A stretch of DNA of 64,000 bases. It comes from Micropterix aruncella. Taxonomy: Eukaryota > Arthropoda > Insecta > Lepidoptera > Micropterigidae. The notes under the pieces were generated by a model. It made no database searches. It was given only the letters and a program-made list of their open reading frames with translations, and was not told the DNA's origin. The position numbers and the translations under genes are program-made. The DNA lies in NCBI GenBank assembly GCA_944548615.1, contig OX155961.1, positions 29,618,770 to 29,682,769 on the forward strand, read 5' to 3'. This document shows positions 10,347 to 21,860 of the stretch, one piece after another. Within the stretch, counting starts at the first letter, position 1. Each line of letters opens with the position of its first letter.

Positions 10347-10379
<33 letters not shown>
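10347..10379. repeat. TA dinucleotide microsatellite
   Basis: About 33 bp of uninterrupted TA. Confidence 0.95.
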
Positions 10380-10382
<3 letters not shown>

Positions 10383-10482
10383 ACTCTCAAGCTTATTGGT
10401 TGGTGGGCCCAGGGCTCATACAAATAGTAGCATTCTCCTCCCTCATTCGATTGGTGTTTGAATGCGATAGATAACTTACTGT

Positions 10483-10818
10483 GTGCGCTCACTGTGTGCG
10501 GTAACAGGCGCGACGACCTGTCGTGTGTTCATTACCGCACGGTGCACGTGTCACAGCGCAGTGACGAGGGTAGGTAACTTTGACGTCTCGCGGCGGAGTG
10601 GCCCGGAAGGCCACTTGAGGACCGAGCAGGACAACGCTAACACAATTACGTCTCGGTCAACGCGTCTGCTCGCTGATGAAGATTGGCAAAGGAAGATTGA
10701 ACGCCGCAGCCAGACCTGTGAAGCTGTGGTCGATCGTAATGTGGATGCTCGACCCTATGTCATCACAAATGGTGCCGTGACCAGGATTCGAAAACAACAT
10801 GGGTTGTTGAGAGCGTAA
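10483..10818 (+). pseudogene. Possible LTR-retrotransposon integrase C-terminal tail
   Basis: The second half of this 111-residue frame (from about residue 65: LLADEDWQRKIERRSQTCEA, then VVDRNVDARPYVITNGAVTR) weakly resembles the end of Ty3/gypsy integrases. There a basic stretch is followed by a valine-rich segment, an R-x-Y-x-V core and a short arginine-rich tail. The initiator here is GTG and nothing upstream looks like integrase, so at best it is a detached tail. A chance open frame in a GC-rich segment is the alternative. Confidence 0.25.
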
Positions 10819-10829
10819 TGTAATCGTGC

Positions 10830-11871
10830 TAGAATCTACTATACGATCATGGCCTTAGCCAAATAAGAGAACGTAGCTAATATAATCAGGTGGAACGAAA
10901 TGGGGTATGATTTTATTAGAGACTAAACGTAAGTTTGATTAAATGATTAAAAATGTAGTTAACAAATGAAAAGGAAATATCGTCGATCTATATGTGAGAC
11001 TATGTACTATCAAAAACTCGAATTTGAGTTTTTTTATTGTTATTGGTGTAAAATCACGCTCCGGGTCGTTCTGTCCTATAGCTCAAATTGCGTAGTTTTC
11101 TTGTAATTCTCATTGCAGGAGCATTTCGTAGGCATGAGTTGATGATTTTATAGTGATACCTCTTACATGCTTAGTAGTAATTCCTTGCAAAGAAATTAAC
11201 TCTTTCACAGTATTAATCGTTAGTACAGTAAACTATTTTTTTTATTAGTGCCATTTACACTACTCGTGAAAACACACAACTAAAAAAACATCTCGTGAAC
11301 GAAGTTATTTTGTTTTTTCATGCCCTGATAAGTTTGCTTGTTGGCGTGTACGAGGTCTCACATACATAATTATATAAAACGAGTTAAATAAATATAGATA
11401 TTTAAAAATAGTTGTCAGTAAGGTGCTGAAAAATTTCGACTCGGGAGACTTCCTAAAATTTCTTAGCACATTTCTGAAGCGATCGTTAAGATCTATTACC
11501 AACGAACACTATCTTAATTCGGTCACATAATTAGGGATAACAGTCTCTAAGAACTTGCGATTATTAGAAACATTGAGAGCAAAAAAGTAAGATGTCGATC
11601 CCCAAGTAGATAATTAGACTAAGTACAACAGTCCGTCATATCAAAATTCCATGGAACAGTGGGGTCGATCGACGACAGCAATAGATAGCTTTGCTTCAGC
11701 CAGTGATCAAGATATTCAGTTCCAGTAAGGACTCCAGATACGATGAGGAATACTGGGATTAATGTGCAAACACCAGACGTTTTTGACTTTTAGACAAACA
11801 ACGCCGAAAGACAACATGAGAATATGGAGTTGAGACAAATAACAGTAGAATTTTTTTAATTTGTCGAATAG
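10830..11871. other. AT-rich spacer, no gene seen
   Basis: No conserved frame, repeat match or RNA-like structure was noticed here. Confidence 0.4.
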
Positions 11872-11872
11872 A

Positions 11873-12040
11873 TTACAAACATTGTAGGCTTGAGTGTGGA
11901 AATTTTCGAGTTCTCTGTGGTCACCTCTTACAAACATTTATACGCTTGAGTGTGGAGTTTTCGAGTTTTTTGTGATCGCCTGTTACAAATATTATAGATT
12001 TTAGTGTGAAGATTTTCGAGTTTTTTGTGGTCGCCTTTCA
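11873..12040. repeat. Three-copy 55-bp minisatellite
   Basis: Units start at 11873, 11928 and 11983. Each has TTACAAA, a CTTGAGTGTGGA-like segment, TTTTCGAGTT and GTGGTCGCC. The spacing is exactly 55 bp; the third unit is the most diverged. Confidence 0.85.
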
Positions 12041-12049
12041 AGAAACGTT

Positions 12050-13165
12050 TTTTTTGTAAACTCTATTACAAAAAACTAGTTTTAATTCATGTCTACTCTA
12101 CTCGAGAGACTTCCCCTAACCTACGAGCAACAGACAACAATTCCCAATCCTCGAATATTTCCTTGTCGTCGCGTTGCATTCGTAGTTGCCTCTGAGCCAG
12201 AATCGTGTGGTTTGTCACAATTTCTCCAGCGCTGCAAGCAATTTCATAAATCTTCCTCGAATTCCCCAAGCGACCGTCTCGCCTAAGGATTGTATTAAGT
12301 CTACAACGGGTAAGTTATGTTGGAGGGAAATGTACTCGTTTATTCGGATAAATACAGACAGTTGAATAATTTATAACTATTACGATTATGACTGTTGTAA
12401 TTGGTCTTAACTTTAAAATTGATTAAACTTATTAATTTGTCATTTTAAATTATTTTGTAACTGTTTATTTGATAATGTTTGATGACTGTTGATGAGTATG
12501 ACGATTATGATTATTTTAATTGCTTTTAATTTTTATAACTGATTGAAGTTATTTGATATATAATTTATATATTAATATTATTATCTAATTATGATTATTT
12601 ATTAATATCATGTTTTGTGTTATTTTACCTATTTGTTATTTTTTTAATTTACCTTGTGTTTTTTAATTTTTTTAAAAATGTAAAATTTACTTGTGATTTT
12701 GTTTTTAAAATGCTTAGGTTCTATATATTATTTAAAGTAACTCTTTGGTTATAAAAAAATCCGATCCAGCATAAGCTTTGCTTAGTTGGGCGACATGATT
12801 TTTAATACATAATTGAGTTTAATTTCAGGCTGTGGATTACAGAAAAATCGATAACAAACTTCGATAACACTGTATTTAAAAAAAACATCCTCTCCCCCGA
12901 TAAAACACCAGTTTCACATGGGTAAGTGCCTATCAACAAAAATAAATATGAATTAATTGATCAGTCACACGTACGCCGTAGTCGACTTCATTGATTTGTT
13001 CAATCAATCAAATGTTTTCTGCATGAATAAGCTAACATTGAAATTGTTATGTACACACAGAAACAGTGCCTTGGCGATAACGACGTGTTTGGACGTGATT
13101 GATTTACTTATTATTTTCCTTACTATTAATTTATAATCGGAATCACTGTAGTTAATTTCAATGAG
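12050..13165. other. AT-rich spacer with LINE-3'-end-like segment
   Basis: No coding frame of note. About 12766-12800 (ATAAGCTTTGCTTAGTTGGG) is the reverse complement of the segment at 29760-29785, so both are probably bits of the same LINE 3' region. Confidence 0.35.
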
Positions 13166-13171
13166 CATGTA

Positions 13172-13862
13172 CACTACCGCTCAAAAATATTTGGGCACCC
13201 AATTTTTATCGTACTGATTAGAAAAGAGTATTACAAAAAACCTGTTTTTTTAAGCACACTTGAATACTCCCCCGTAGTGCATATGAATCGCTAATAAAAC
13301 AAATTTGTTTAAAGGCCTATTACTTAGTAGACCTCAATCAATATAATAAAGATATCGAACGTTATTGAAAGTGCAGGTATAAAAGGGTAATTAAAAAAAA
13401 TTGGGAAGAATGTATTCATTTTATGGTAGATAGCTCTAACTATTTTATTAAAGCCTAATAAGGCATTGTTCGACTAAATAAGCTAAAGCTTATTTAGGCA
13501 ATGTTGACGGAAAAAAATAAGAAAAATATACAAAAATAAGAAGAAACAAAATAAAATAAGAAAATATAATTAGGGCTACCTATAATAAAATGAATACATT
13601 TTTCAATTAATTTTTAAATTACCTTTTTATACCTACCTGAACATTCATTAATATACGATACCTTAATTATTATTAGCGAGTATGGTCTACTAGGTAATAG
13701 TGCGTTTAAACAAATTTGATTTATGAGCGATATAGATATAAATGCACTTCGGGGAAGTACTCAAATGTGCTTTAAAATTTGCTTAAAAACAGGATAAATA
13801 CACTTTTATATAAGTAATCAGTACAATAAAAAGTGGGTGCCCAAATACTTTGAGCAGTAGTG
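13172..13862. mobile_element. 691-bp foldback element with Tc1-like ends
   Basis: The left end CACTACCGCTCAAAAATATT then TGGGCACCC mirrors the right end, and TA flanks each side (13170-13171, 13863-13864). The symmetry continues far inward: CTTGAATACTCCCCC/TGAGTACTTCCCCG, AAACAAATTTGTTTAAA, TTACTTAGTAGACC, GTATAAAAGGGTAATT and GAATGTATTCATTTTAT all have mates in the other arm. Each arm is therefore about 300 bp around a short centre near 13440-13560. TGCTCAAA-type termini and TA duplications fit a non-autonomous Tc1/mariner derivative. Confidence 0.85.
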
Positions 13863-13864
13863 TA

Positions 13865-15235
13865 TATGTGCCTAGTAAAAAACCTTCCTCAGTTGTTGAA
13901 CACGAGTGCTCCGGGGCTAAGGATTAACGCGGTAACGAGACGCTCTTATCGTTACACAACTGAAAAGAGAACGAGAGAGAGGGAGCGAAAAAACAAAAAT
14001 ATAAAATGGCGGCATCTGGCGAAAGAAGGCGAGGCGTGCCAACCGAGGAGATGCATTCATGCACACAAATATGCACCAGGGAACATAGCGAGCGGGAGAG
14101 ACGGGAGTGGGGGGGGGGGGGGTTGTTCCCACTATGCAGCGATGTCTGCCTCGCTTCCGAGCTGATGTAGAAGCGGCATGACTATTTTGTCGCGTTAACG
14201 AAAAAGTAAAAAAAAAAGGAACTTTTTTTTCAAATTAAGTTCCGTTTTTTTTTTACGTTTTCGATATAAATATTATTCAGGAGCCTTACAGACTAATTTA
14301 ATTCACTCTTACATATTAAATCTACAGTGTGAAAGCCATAATAACTTAATGAGTAATGAGTAGGTAACCTAATAACTTAAATGAGTAAGCTATGCTGGCA
14401 TTGAAAATATATAAAAATAAAAAGTAATTACAATAAATCACCTATTTATGATAAATATGAGATAGCGGAGAGTTGCTATTCTAGCTGCCAAAGGGATACA
14501 AAAGATGTCTATCCCATTGGGTAAGGAATTAAGGAGAGAAATAACCCTCCCCACTGGGCCTGTCTACAAAAATATTTGTCGATGGCACGGCACAATAAAC
14601 AATAGATGTGATCTCCTCGCTATATAATTTACCGATACGTACAATTCAAACTTACATAGTATCTCTGGTAAATAAATAGTTCCTTTGAATTAATTTATAT
14701 GCAAATATAATTATCCTAATACAAATATTTTCGTACACGATCATAGGAAATGAACACCCAAAGAATAAATTAATTTTAATAAACGAAAGTGACATAAATT
14801 GTTCAGAAAACATCTTCGTCAGTGAACTTCATTTCCCTCGACTTTCTGAAATAATGTTTTTAAATTCAAAATACGGTGGATCAACTACTATTATTTTACT
14901 TTTAACTCGGTTTCTACTTAAATTTCGTCCTTTTCCGATTTTTTCACTCTCTAGGTGCTTTTTGATCGCCTACGATCCTTTCTACCAATTCTTGACTTCC
15001 TTTTTGTTTGTTTGTTTCAAAAGCTTTATCGCTTTTTTCGCTCAAAAGAATACAACGTGATGGGCCTATCGCTAGTTCTGGTAATATCTTACGACCATAC
15101 CACCAGGGTTATTATGACTAGAAGTGTTTATCTAAGCAAATTAATATATAAAAAAGTGTGATTTTAGTAGTCATACTAAATTAGTAGGTACAGTTACAAT
15201 AATAAACGTTAAAAAAAACAAGTAAATATATAAAA
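13865..15235. other. No gene seen; poly-G tract
   Basis: Contains a run of about 15 G near 14108-14122 inside a GC-richer block (13900-14170), then AT-rich DNA. Long frames in the GC-rich block are low-complexity (RERERK-like) and are not considered genes. Confidence 0.35.
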
Positions 15236-15239
15236 ATAA

Positions 15240-15625
15240 TAAAAAAAACGACTGCCGTTACAGAAAGGGAACTATTGTATTTATAATTATTTTTATTACG
15301 GTTTTTTAACGAAAAATTTGTGGTTTATGTAGGTATTTATGCATATAGACACATGTATATTTCCGGAATATACTTAATCAGATCTTTCATTTGACATTAA
15401 ACACGATATATTTATGTTAATTTATTGACATTTGGACATTTAGAGAACTACTTACTTGTTATTTGGACTGTTACCCTATGATACTCGGGATGACATATCG
15501 GCTATAACAATACCACACACTTCTAAATCGGTTCAAGCGTTTAGGGGTTATTGAATAAAGGAATAAAGGAAACCGTGGAATAAAGAAACGAAAAACATAC
15601 ATAGATGAAACCTCAACACTTCACA
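15240..15625 (-). repeat. Interspersed repeat (CCATAACTTCTAAACG family), copy 2
   Basis: Reverse-complement copy of 5985-6330. It begins near the GTAACGGCAGTCG end at 15250 and ends past the TTTCTTTATTCCAC block near 15580. It carries a small extra duplication (GGAATAAAGGAATAAAGGA). Confidence 0.7.
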
Positions 15626-15729
15626 CTTCTTTTTCGTTGGGCAGTCGCGTAATAAGACCGAAATGTATGTATAAAATATCGCAACTACGATCAAATACAG
15701 TAGGTACCTAATAATTTGAAAATTTTTAG

Positions 15730-15900
15730 TTATGGTGTTTCTTTATAAAAATTATCGCCATTTCTCATTTTACACTCCCAAAAAGAGTTACTACTGTTAC
15801 TTCACTAATTTGTCAATGGCATTAGCGAAGTAACAGTTATGATTTTTTTTGTGAGTGTAAAATCAGAAATGACGATAATTTTTGTAAAGACAAAACATAA
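15730..15900. mobile_element. Palindromic MITE, about 170 bp
   Basis: The two halves are near-perfect mirror images: ATAAAAATTATCGCCATTTC, TTTTACACTC and CTGTTACTTC on the left match the right half read backwards. The centre lies near 15808-15825. No coding capacity. It would fold into a long hairpin. Confidence 0.8.
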
Positions 15901-15999
15901 TTGTACAATATTTTTTTAATCGGAGGTGCGATATGTCGTCTCAATATCTAAGAGAGAAATGGGATTATAAGGATAACCTAGGATACGGTTGAAGGGAAG

Positions 16000-16141
16000 G
16001 ATTGGGGGGATATTTATGCTTCAAGTAAATGTCTCTGAATAGATTTTTAAACCCGATCAGATTCTTGATTTGTCTCAGGGGCAAAGGCACTGAGTTTTGA
16101 ATTAGAGCCGCCTGCACTGCAAAGCACTTGGACATGAAAGT
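16000..16141 (-). pseudogene. LINE ORF2 C-terminal scrap
   Basis: The minus-strand frame reads FAVQAALIQNSVPLPLRQIK followed by an N-L-x-x-F-K-N-x-x-R-D-Y-like tail. This is the end motif of Jockey/CR1-type LINE ORF2 proteins (F-x-V-x-A-A-x-L-W-N-S-L-P-L-x-I-R). The tryptophan of the LWN core is replaced, and the frame runs into unrelated sequence upstream. It is a short, dead remnant. Confidence 0.55.
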
Positions 16142-17200
16142 TGATGAATGCTGAGGTATAATACTTCTTCCTCTTTTCAGATGCGAAAAGCCTGTTTGTG
16201 CTGTCTCTGCGTCGCGTCGTTCCGTTCGCCTCGAAGCCGCAGCCACCGTCTCAGCCCTCGCCACTCGCGTTTCTGCATAAATATAAGACGTTCCGGGCGC
16301 ATTCGCCGGAGATTCTCTTGTTTGCTGGCTCGGCTCTAACTTTGCGGCTACGTATAATAATAACTGTTAAAGCCCTCAACTGTGAGCCAGCATGCACCTC
16401 CTTATATTAGCTTCTTAGCCATCAGGATGCATCCACTTACTTCCGCTCCCCTTCACACTACGCAGCAAAGGTGCCTTGGAAATAACGTTAGCAAAAAATA
16501 TGCAAGCTTCCCAAAGGAAAGACGATCACAAAAAATATTAAAAGCCATATTTTATAAGCTCCTCAACATTAAAAATGTGTCGTTTAATGTATTCGGTTTA
16601 AGATTATATAAAGGCATTCATGTTTTAAAACCATCCTATGGTGTGAATAATATTATAAATAATACACGCATTACTTTTACTGATTATTCTTTTATGACAA
16701 TGACTAAATATATTTTATATTAGTTTATATACTGAACACAATATTTACGCAAGAACTTTTACACAATAATGTCGAACATTCTAGATAACCAATTCTCACA
16801 CTAACGCTCACTACAAACCCACATACTCAACACCACACACTCACATACAAACACCCTAAACACAAGCCTTTTATTCAATAGAAAACTTTTAGGTATTATA
16901 GTTTTATTAAATAGTAAAACGTAATTTCTGTAATTTTAATGAAATCCATAAGCGGTTATATTTTTATTAAACTATTTTTTTACTAACTATCCAATTCCAC
17001 GTGTGTTATAGTATCTTCGTGCTGATCTTCGATGTGTTCAGTCTATTCATCTGTCACATCGGCGAATTCTTTTTCACGAACTAATTCTATCTAATATAGG
17101 TAACATTTCACTGGCGTCCTATTCGCGACCGAAGAAACTTGCATACCTTGTCGCTACTCTACAACATCCTCAATAGCTCCCACTTTGTCCTCCTATCTCA
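16142..17200. other. No gene confidently seen
   Basis: A plus-strand frame of 113 residues (16382-16723) has no recognisable motif. At 16170-16182 CTTCCTCTTTTCAG resembles a splice acceptor, but no supporting exon is evident. Confidence 0.3.
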
Positions 17201-17204
17201 AGGA

Positions 17205-17560
17205 GATATTCCACCCTTTGGGAGGCCACTGTCTTCTATTCCGATCACGCCGGGATAACACAGTCGCCATTCCGTTGCATCACTCTTCTATTTACAGGTA
17301 TTCTTTTACGGTCCATTCTGCTCGTTTATGGAATCAGCTTCCACGCCCTGTCAGGAATGCGTCTTCTTTGCTCCTTTTCAAAAAGTTGTTAAAGAAAAAA
17401 ATGCTTTCACACATCCAAATCTTATCTTACATTATTTTACCTTATCCTCTCCTGTATCCTTCCATGGGCAAAAATTGTAAAAAAAGTTGTATTGTAACAT
17501 TAATATTACTTATTGATATTTGTATTAATTATTTTTAATTTTAATTTCATAACTTCTATG
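17205..17560 (+). pseudogene. LINE ORF2 C-terminus and 3' UTR fragment
   Basis: From about 17205 the frame reads SRRDNTVAIPLHHSSIYRYS then FTVHSARLWNQLPRPVRNAS followed by a lysine-rich end. S-x-x-x-L-W-N-x-L-P-x-x-V-R is the diagnostic tail of Jockey/CR1-group reverse transcriptases. The RT core is missing. AT-rich sequence after 17420 is probably its 3' UTR. It is on the opposite strand to the scrap at 16000 and not part of the same copy. Confidence 0.7.
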
Positions 17561-17788
17561 TATACTGTACGATAACAATTAAAAATTAGGTTATCAAATG
17601 GTCGACTTTAGTAATAAATCAATGTAATATTCATTAACAAATGTTATTCTATTATATTATAATTATTCTTGTATCCATATACTATATTACTCGTAGCCCT
17701 ACTATCATTTTCCCCATCAGTAAATATCCTATAAGTTTTTTTGATATGCAGGTATCGATATATTATTAGCTAGATATACCCTAAGATA
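17561..17788. other. AT-rich spacer
   Basis: Nothing recognisable between the LINE scrap and the next repeat. Confidence 0.4.
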
Positions 17789-18025
17789 TAAATAACTTGG
17801 CTCCATATACCCTTTGCTCGTAAATCATGTGACAGAGAGAGCAATAAATTGGACAGTATGCGAGAGAATAGCGCGCCAATATTCTTCGCGGCAGCTCTCA
17901 TACCGGAAACGGTCGGCTGTCTGCCAGCGGACTGCGACCAAACTACTACTGGCGGGCTTTCAGTATTGGTTTTGAAGGGGTCATTTTCGAGCGCGAAAGG
18001 CCTATCTAGGGGATCATATATCGAT
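17789..18025 (-). repeat. 240-bp repeat (ATCGATATATGAT family), copy 2
   Basis: Full-length inverse copy of the unit at 8563-8805. It runs from AACTTGGCTCCATATACCCT to GGGGATCATATATCGATG. The 105-residue frame across it is not conserved in the other copies. Confidence 0.65.
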
Positions 18026-18396
18026 GTAGGTATGCAGGTAGATAATACGTGGATAGCTAACGAGTTTCCAAAATCTTACGGTATTTTCTTGTTTCCTTCT
18101 TTCCTTAGTTTTATTAGAACTTTGTTCAGATTGTTTTATTATTATTTTTGTGAATTTGTTGTATAATTTCTTTTTAATATTTGTCAGTATCCCTGTTCCA
18201 TCATGTCATGTCTCTTTATTCCATGTTTTCTCTGATGAGTTGATCTATCGGTATCCGTTCCTTTAGGTTTCTACTTTAAACATTTTCAAATGAAATCTGA
18301 CACATTAAAACAATGTACTTCTTGAAGTACCACATTGCCTATATATTTTGCATATTCAAGGAAAAAAAATAAAATGATGATGTGATTTGTGATAAT
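18026..18396. other. AT-rich spacer
   Basis: No gene or repeat match noticed. Confidence 0.35.
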
Positions 18397-18599
18397 GGGC
18401 CCGATTGCGTTTCTTTGTGAACTAAAACCAAAATTAGTTCAAGCGAACGAGACAGAGCAATACGTTAGAGCGGAATATGAAACGAACGATGCGAAAAAGT
18501 GACAGCCGGTCATTTCACGTTTCGCTCTAGCGTATTGCCCTGTCTCGTTCGCATGAACTAATATCCGATTTTAGTTCACGAAGAAACGCAATCGAGCCC
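18397..18599. mobile_element. Palindromic MITE, about 203 bp
   Basis: Left arm GGGCCCGATTGCGTTTCTTT, GTGAACTAAAA, GCGAACGAGACAGAGCAATA; the right arm is the inverse with a few changes (ends CGCAATCGAGCCC). Pairing continues to a small centre near 18500. No clear target duplication can be assigned. Confidence 0.8.
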
Positions 18600-18954
18600 A
18601 CTATGTAATAACAACGAAAGTATAGACATACAGTGAATTACCCCTATACTACATTATCGCATTTAGCCTACATCGTTTTAATTCATCAGAGCAGAACAGT
18701 CACATACACGATAGGAAATAGTATCGATTCACCTAGTTATATTAAAACACTTGATATAGGTACCAGTGAAGCAAACCGCATCGACGCGATAGAGCGGGAA
18801 ATTACAAAAGTTAAACAATATAGAGATAGAGTCGCTAACAAGCAACACATTGAAATTGTGAACGATAAGAGCATGGACTGGGAGGACAGCGTGTGGATAA
18901 GATGTAGAAACAAAGTACTGTTTAATTATGTGTAGGTATGATGTGAGATTCCTA

Positions 18955-19065
18955 AAAAAACGGAAAGCGCACGTGGTTTGGGCATGTGGAAAACCGTTAA
19001 AACGAATTATTTTCGGAAAACTATAAGGGTATCGTAAAGTAGGGCAACCAAAACTACCTGAATTG
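18955..19065 (+). pseudogene. RTE-type LINE tail fragment
   Basis: One frame gives TWFGHVENR, a stop, then NELFSENYKGIVK. It corresponds to the W-F-G-H-V-x-R-M segment after the RT domain in RTE-like LINEs. It is only about 35 codons with stops. The preceding 100-residue frame (18633-18935) is unrelated to anything recognised. Confidence 0.45.
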
Positions 19066-19768
19066 ATTCATCAGCCCTGGATCTAGGGGAGGGAACAAAC
19101 CGGGTTACCCGCCCCGAGTGGCAATTTAGGGGGAGCCAAATTCATGTGTTTGAAAAAACTTGTTTCACTATATAGCGCCTAGCATTCAGGGCGCGTCGCA
19201 CTATCAATCGTTTCTTTGGTTTTAGAACGCACCCTTAATTTATTCTTGAACGCGTTGCTAATTTATGGGATGTCTCCGCCAAAAGAATTCCCATCGCGCC
19301 TAAAACTCCTCCCCACAGACAGAAAGGGACGGGGCTATACGAGCGTAGCCAAATAAACCCGAACGGCCGAAAGTCAAGAGACGGTCGGTATTTATGTGGC
19401 TTATTGGTGCGAGTTGATGAGGTAATAGATTCGTTCGCGTAAAGAAAAACTGGACGTGTAAAGCTGTATCATTATTAGACAGTAAAATTTGCTAGGGCCT
19501 TACAAATGAAGATGTAAGCACAGTCTGGCTTGTTTTACAATGGTTGTATGTATTCTATATTAATGCCACACCTAAGGAAAAGTTATTAGCAAATAGATAA
19601 TGAAGAGTGCAAATTTATTTTAGGATTCTTACTCCCCGGTCACAAAATAATCCCTTCCAATATATTTGTTTTGTGAGTTTTTTTTGTTGTAATAATCCCA
19701 ACGTCGTTTTTGGAAAAATCGTAGATCCAGGGCTGTGTTTTAGTAGCTAACCCTTAGAAAGGTAGTCA
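19066..19768. other. No gene seen; inverted CAGCCCTGGATCTA ends
   Basis: CAGCCCTGGATCTA (from 19071) recurs in inverse at about 19725-19738. The pair could be the ends of a 668-bp hAT-like element, but the flanking bases do not form a matching target duplication. The interior includes a GC-richer block around 19290-19400. Confidence 0.3.
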
Positions 19769-20325
19769 TGGAAACGAAACTCACAACGGCATTAACCCTC
19801 GAAAATTTCTTCGTAGGGGGTGTTAGTGCACGCATACTAATATATAATGGGGGTTTATTCAGTGAAGGCGACTTTTCGCATAAATACCTACAGAGATCGG
19901 CCGAAAAACCACCGATCGGTGGTATTAGCATTCCAGCGGTTAAAGACCCAAATGCACTCGGATTCAACAACTGGGATACCAAGGCTCAGGACTGGGTGAA
20001 GTAGAAGAAGATTTTTGACGATTTCAAGACTTGCAATGAGTTACGCGTAAATGATGATGATGGTTTCTTGCGTTCTATATCAAACACTTTACAGGTTTGT
20101 TAGCAACGAAGTATCATTGCGGCTGACCTTCCTCTCCTTGCAGATCGTAAGAGATAGCGGTAATGAAGCAACAAAAAAACCCGCGTGGTTTCCTGTCCCG
20201 CCGATCTCGATCTCGAAATCCACTGATGAGCCGCGCAAAATATGTGACCGCCAGATGGACACGTAGATAAGCTCCCAAAGTGGACAGGCTCAATTGACTG
20301 GTGAGCGTATGGGTGCGTGGAAACG
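19769..20325 (+). repeat. Unclassified 550-bp repeat, copy 1
   Basis: Matches 24320-24900 in inverse along most of its length, including GGGATACCAAGGCTCAGGAC, TTGCAATGAGTT, ATGATGATGATGG, AAAACCCGCGTGGTTTCCTG and CTCAATTGACTGGTGAGCG. A fragment of its 5' part is at 52860-52915. A frame starting at the ATG at 19768 reads EKPPIGGISIPAVKDPNALG before ending after DWVK. The same block is readable in the second copy, which hints at a decayed coding region, but no family is recognised. Confidence 0.65.
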
Positions 20326-20612
20326 GATGCTGCCACTTACGAACCGAACGAGTGTACCCACCGAGATGAAATAAGAAAAGATAAAGAGAGAATGAAGAGA
20401 GGGAGAAGCAAAATCGAGGTGCGAGAGAATCTCCCGGTACAGACGCAAAACACAAAAGAGCATTTCCTCACGAGAAGCGAGAGCAGATGTAAAGAGCAAG
20501 GTATAATGCGTGGGTGTACAGAATCTAGGTAGGTATACGAGTACACTGCGCGTCGAAGGTAGAAACGATCCAAAGGGTTGTCACAATGTTTTGTTTCTTA
20601 TCTATAAACTTA
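20326..20612. other. No gene seen
   Basis: Short spacer between the 550-bp repeat and the mariner. Open frames occur on both strands with basic, low-complexity composition. Confidence 0.35.
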
Positions 20613-21858
20613 CCAGGTATACATATAAATGCTGATTAACAGACAACAGATGGTGCATCAATGCAGTTTTTGCTATAAATATTTTTGCGCTGTGCCATTT
20701 TGTTGTGTCATCAGTAAGTGTCAAACGTGCACGAGTGATTAATAGGAAAAGTGTGCATATTGCTGTGTTTTTGTATTCAATATGTCGAAATTTAAATCCA
20801 ACAAAGAACATTCGCGGAAAGCATTATTTTTTTGTTTTCGTAAGAAAACTGCTGCTGAATCATTCCGATTGCTTCAAGAAACTTATTGTGAACATTCTCC
20901 ATCGCAAGATACGTGTGAACGATGGTTTCGTCGTTCTAAAAGTGGTGACTTCGATGTTGCAGACAAGGAACGTGGAAAACCGCCAACAAAATATGAAGAT
21001 GTGAAATTGCAAGCATTGTTAGACGATGATGATTCGCAAAACCAAAAACAACTAGCCGAGCAATTGGGCGTTAGTCAACGAACTGTTTCCGATCGGCTAC
21101 GAGAGATGGGAAAGATTCAGAAGACCGGTGAATGGAAAAGCGCAAAACAACATGTGACATTTTGCTAGCTCGGTACAAAAGGAAATCGTTTATGCATCGT
21201 ATATAAACAAGGGATAAAAAATGGATTAATTTTGAGAACCCCAAGCGCAAAAAATCATGGGTAGACCCAAGCGCACCGCACCATCCACATCAACCGTAAG
21301 ACCGGATCGCTTTGGCAGAAAGACGATGCTCTGTAACCAGAGGGGCGTGGTCTATTATGAGCTGTTAGAACCTGGGGAAACGGTTAATTTTAATAATAAA
21401 CGTTAACAATAACAATTGGCCGATTTGAACCATTTACTGCTTTTAAAGAAATTGAATAACGAAAGAGACAGAAGAAAGTACCTAATTTTTCTTTATGTCA
21501 ATGCTCCATTACATCACGGCAAAACCGATTCGCGACACGTTGGAAGCACTCAACTGGGAAGTACTACCCCAAGCGGCTTACTCATCAGATTTGGCTCCTT
21601 TCGATCACTACTTGTTTGCATCGATGGGCCACGCACTTGATGAGGAGCACTTTGGTTCGTATGAAATACTGGCTCGATGAATGGTTTGCAGCAAAAGGGG
21701 TAGTTTTTACCGGCGTGGTTTTCATAAATTTCCCGAAAGATGGAAAAATGTATAACAAGCGATGGAGCATACTTTTAATAAAGCACCTTTTCATCATTCT
21801 TCCGAATTTAACATGTTTTTATAGAAAAAAAATACGCATTTCATACTTGTGCACCTAG
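20613..21858 (+). mobile_element. Mariner element, mauritiana (Mos1-like) subfamily
   Basis: Left terminus CCAGGTATACATATAAATGC and right terminus (read inward) CTAGGTGCACAAGTATGAAA are imperfect inverted repeats that resemble the Mos1 terminus (CCAGGTGTACAAGT). TA is present on both sides (20611-20612, 21859-21860). Length is 1246 bp against about 1286 bp for Mos1. The transposase inside is broken, so the copy cannot move itself, but its ends might still be recognised in trans. Confidence 0.9.
20782..21755 (+). pseudogene. Mariner transposase, inactivated
   Basis: The ATG at 20782 starts a frame collinear with Mos1-type transposase. Its N-terminal helix-turn-helix region has KTAAESFRLLQETYCEHSPS, ERWFRRSKSGDFDV and KQLAEQLGVSQRTVSDRLRE. 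That part is intact for 128 codons to 21168. Later blocks are in other frames: a TRDKKWI segment still holding the first catalytic Asp, preceded by a stop; CNQRGVVYYELLEPGETVN, where the V-W-W-D residues including the second Asp are lost; LYVNAPLHH, where the third Asp is replaced by Val; then SSDLAPFDHYLFASMGHAL. Frameshifts separate these blocks. Two of three DDD residues are gone, so it is catalytically dead. Confidence 0.9.
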
Positions 21859-21860
21859 TA

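Noticed and set aside
19071..19738. hAT element with CAGCCCTGGATCTA ends
   Set aside because: The inverted ends are short and no 8-bp duplication is found; kept only as a note.
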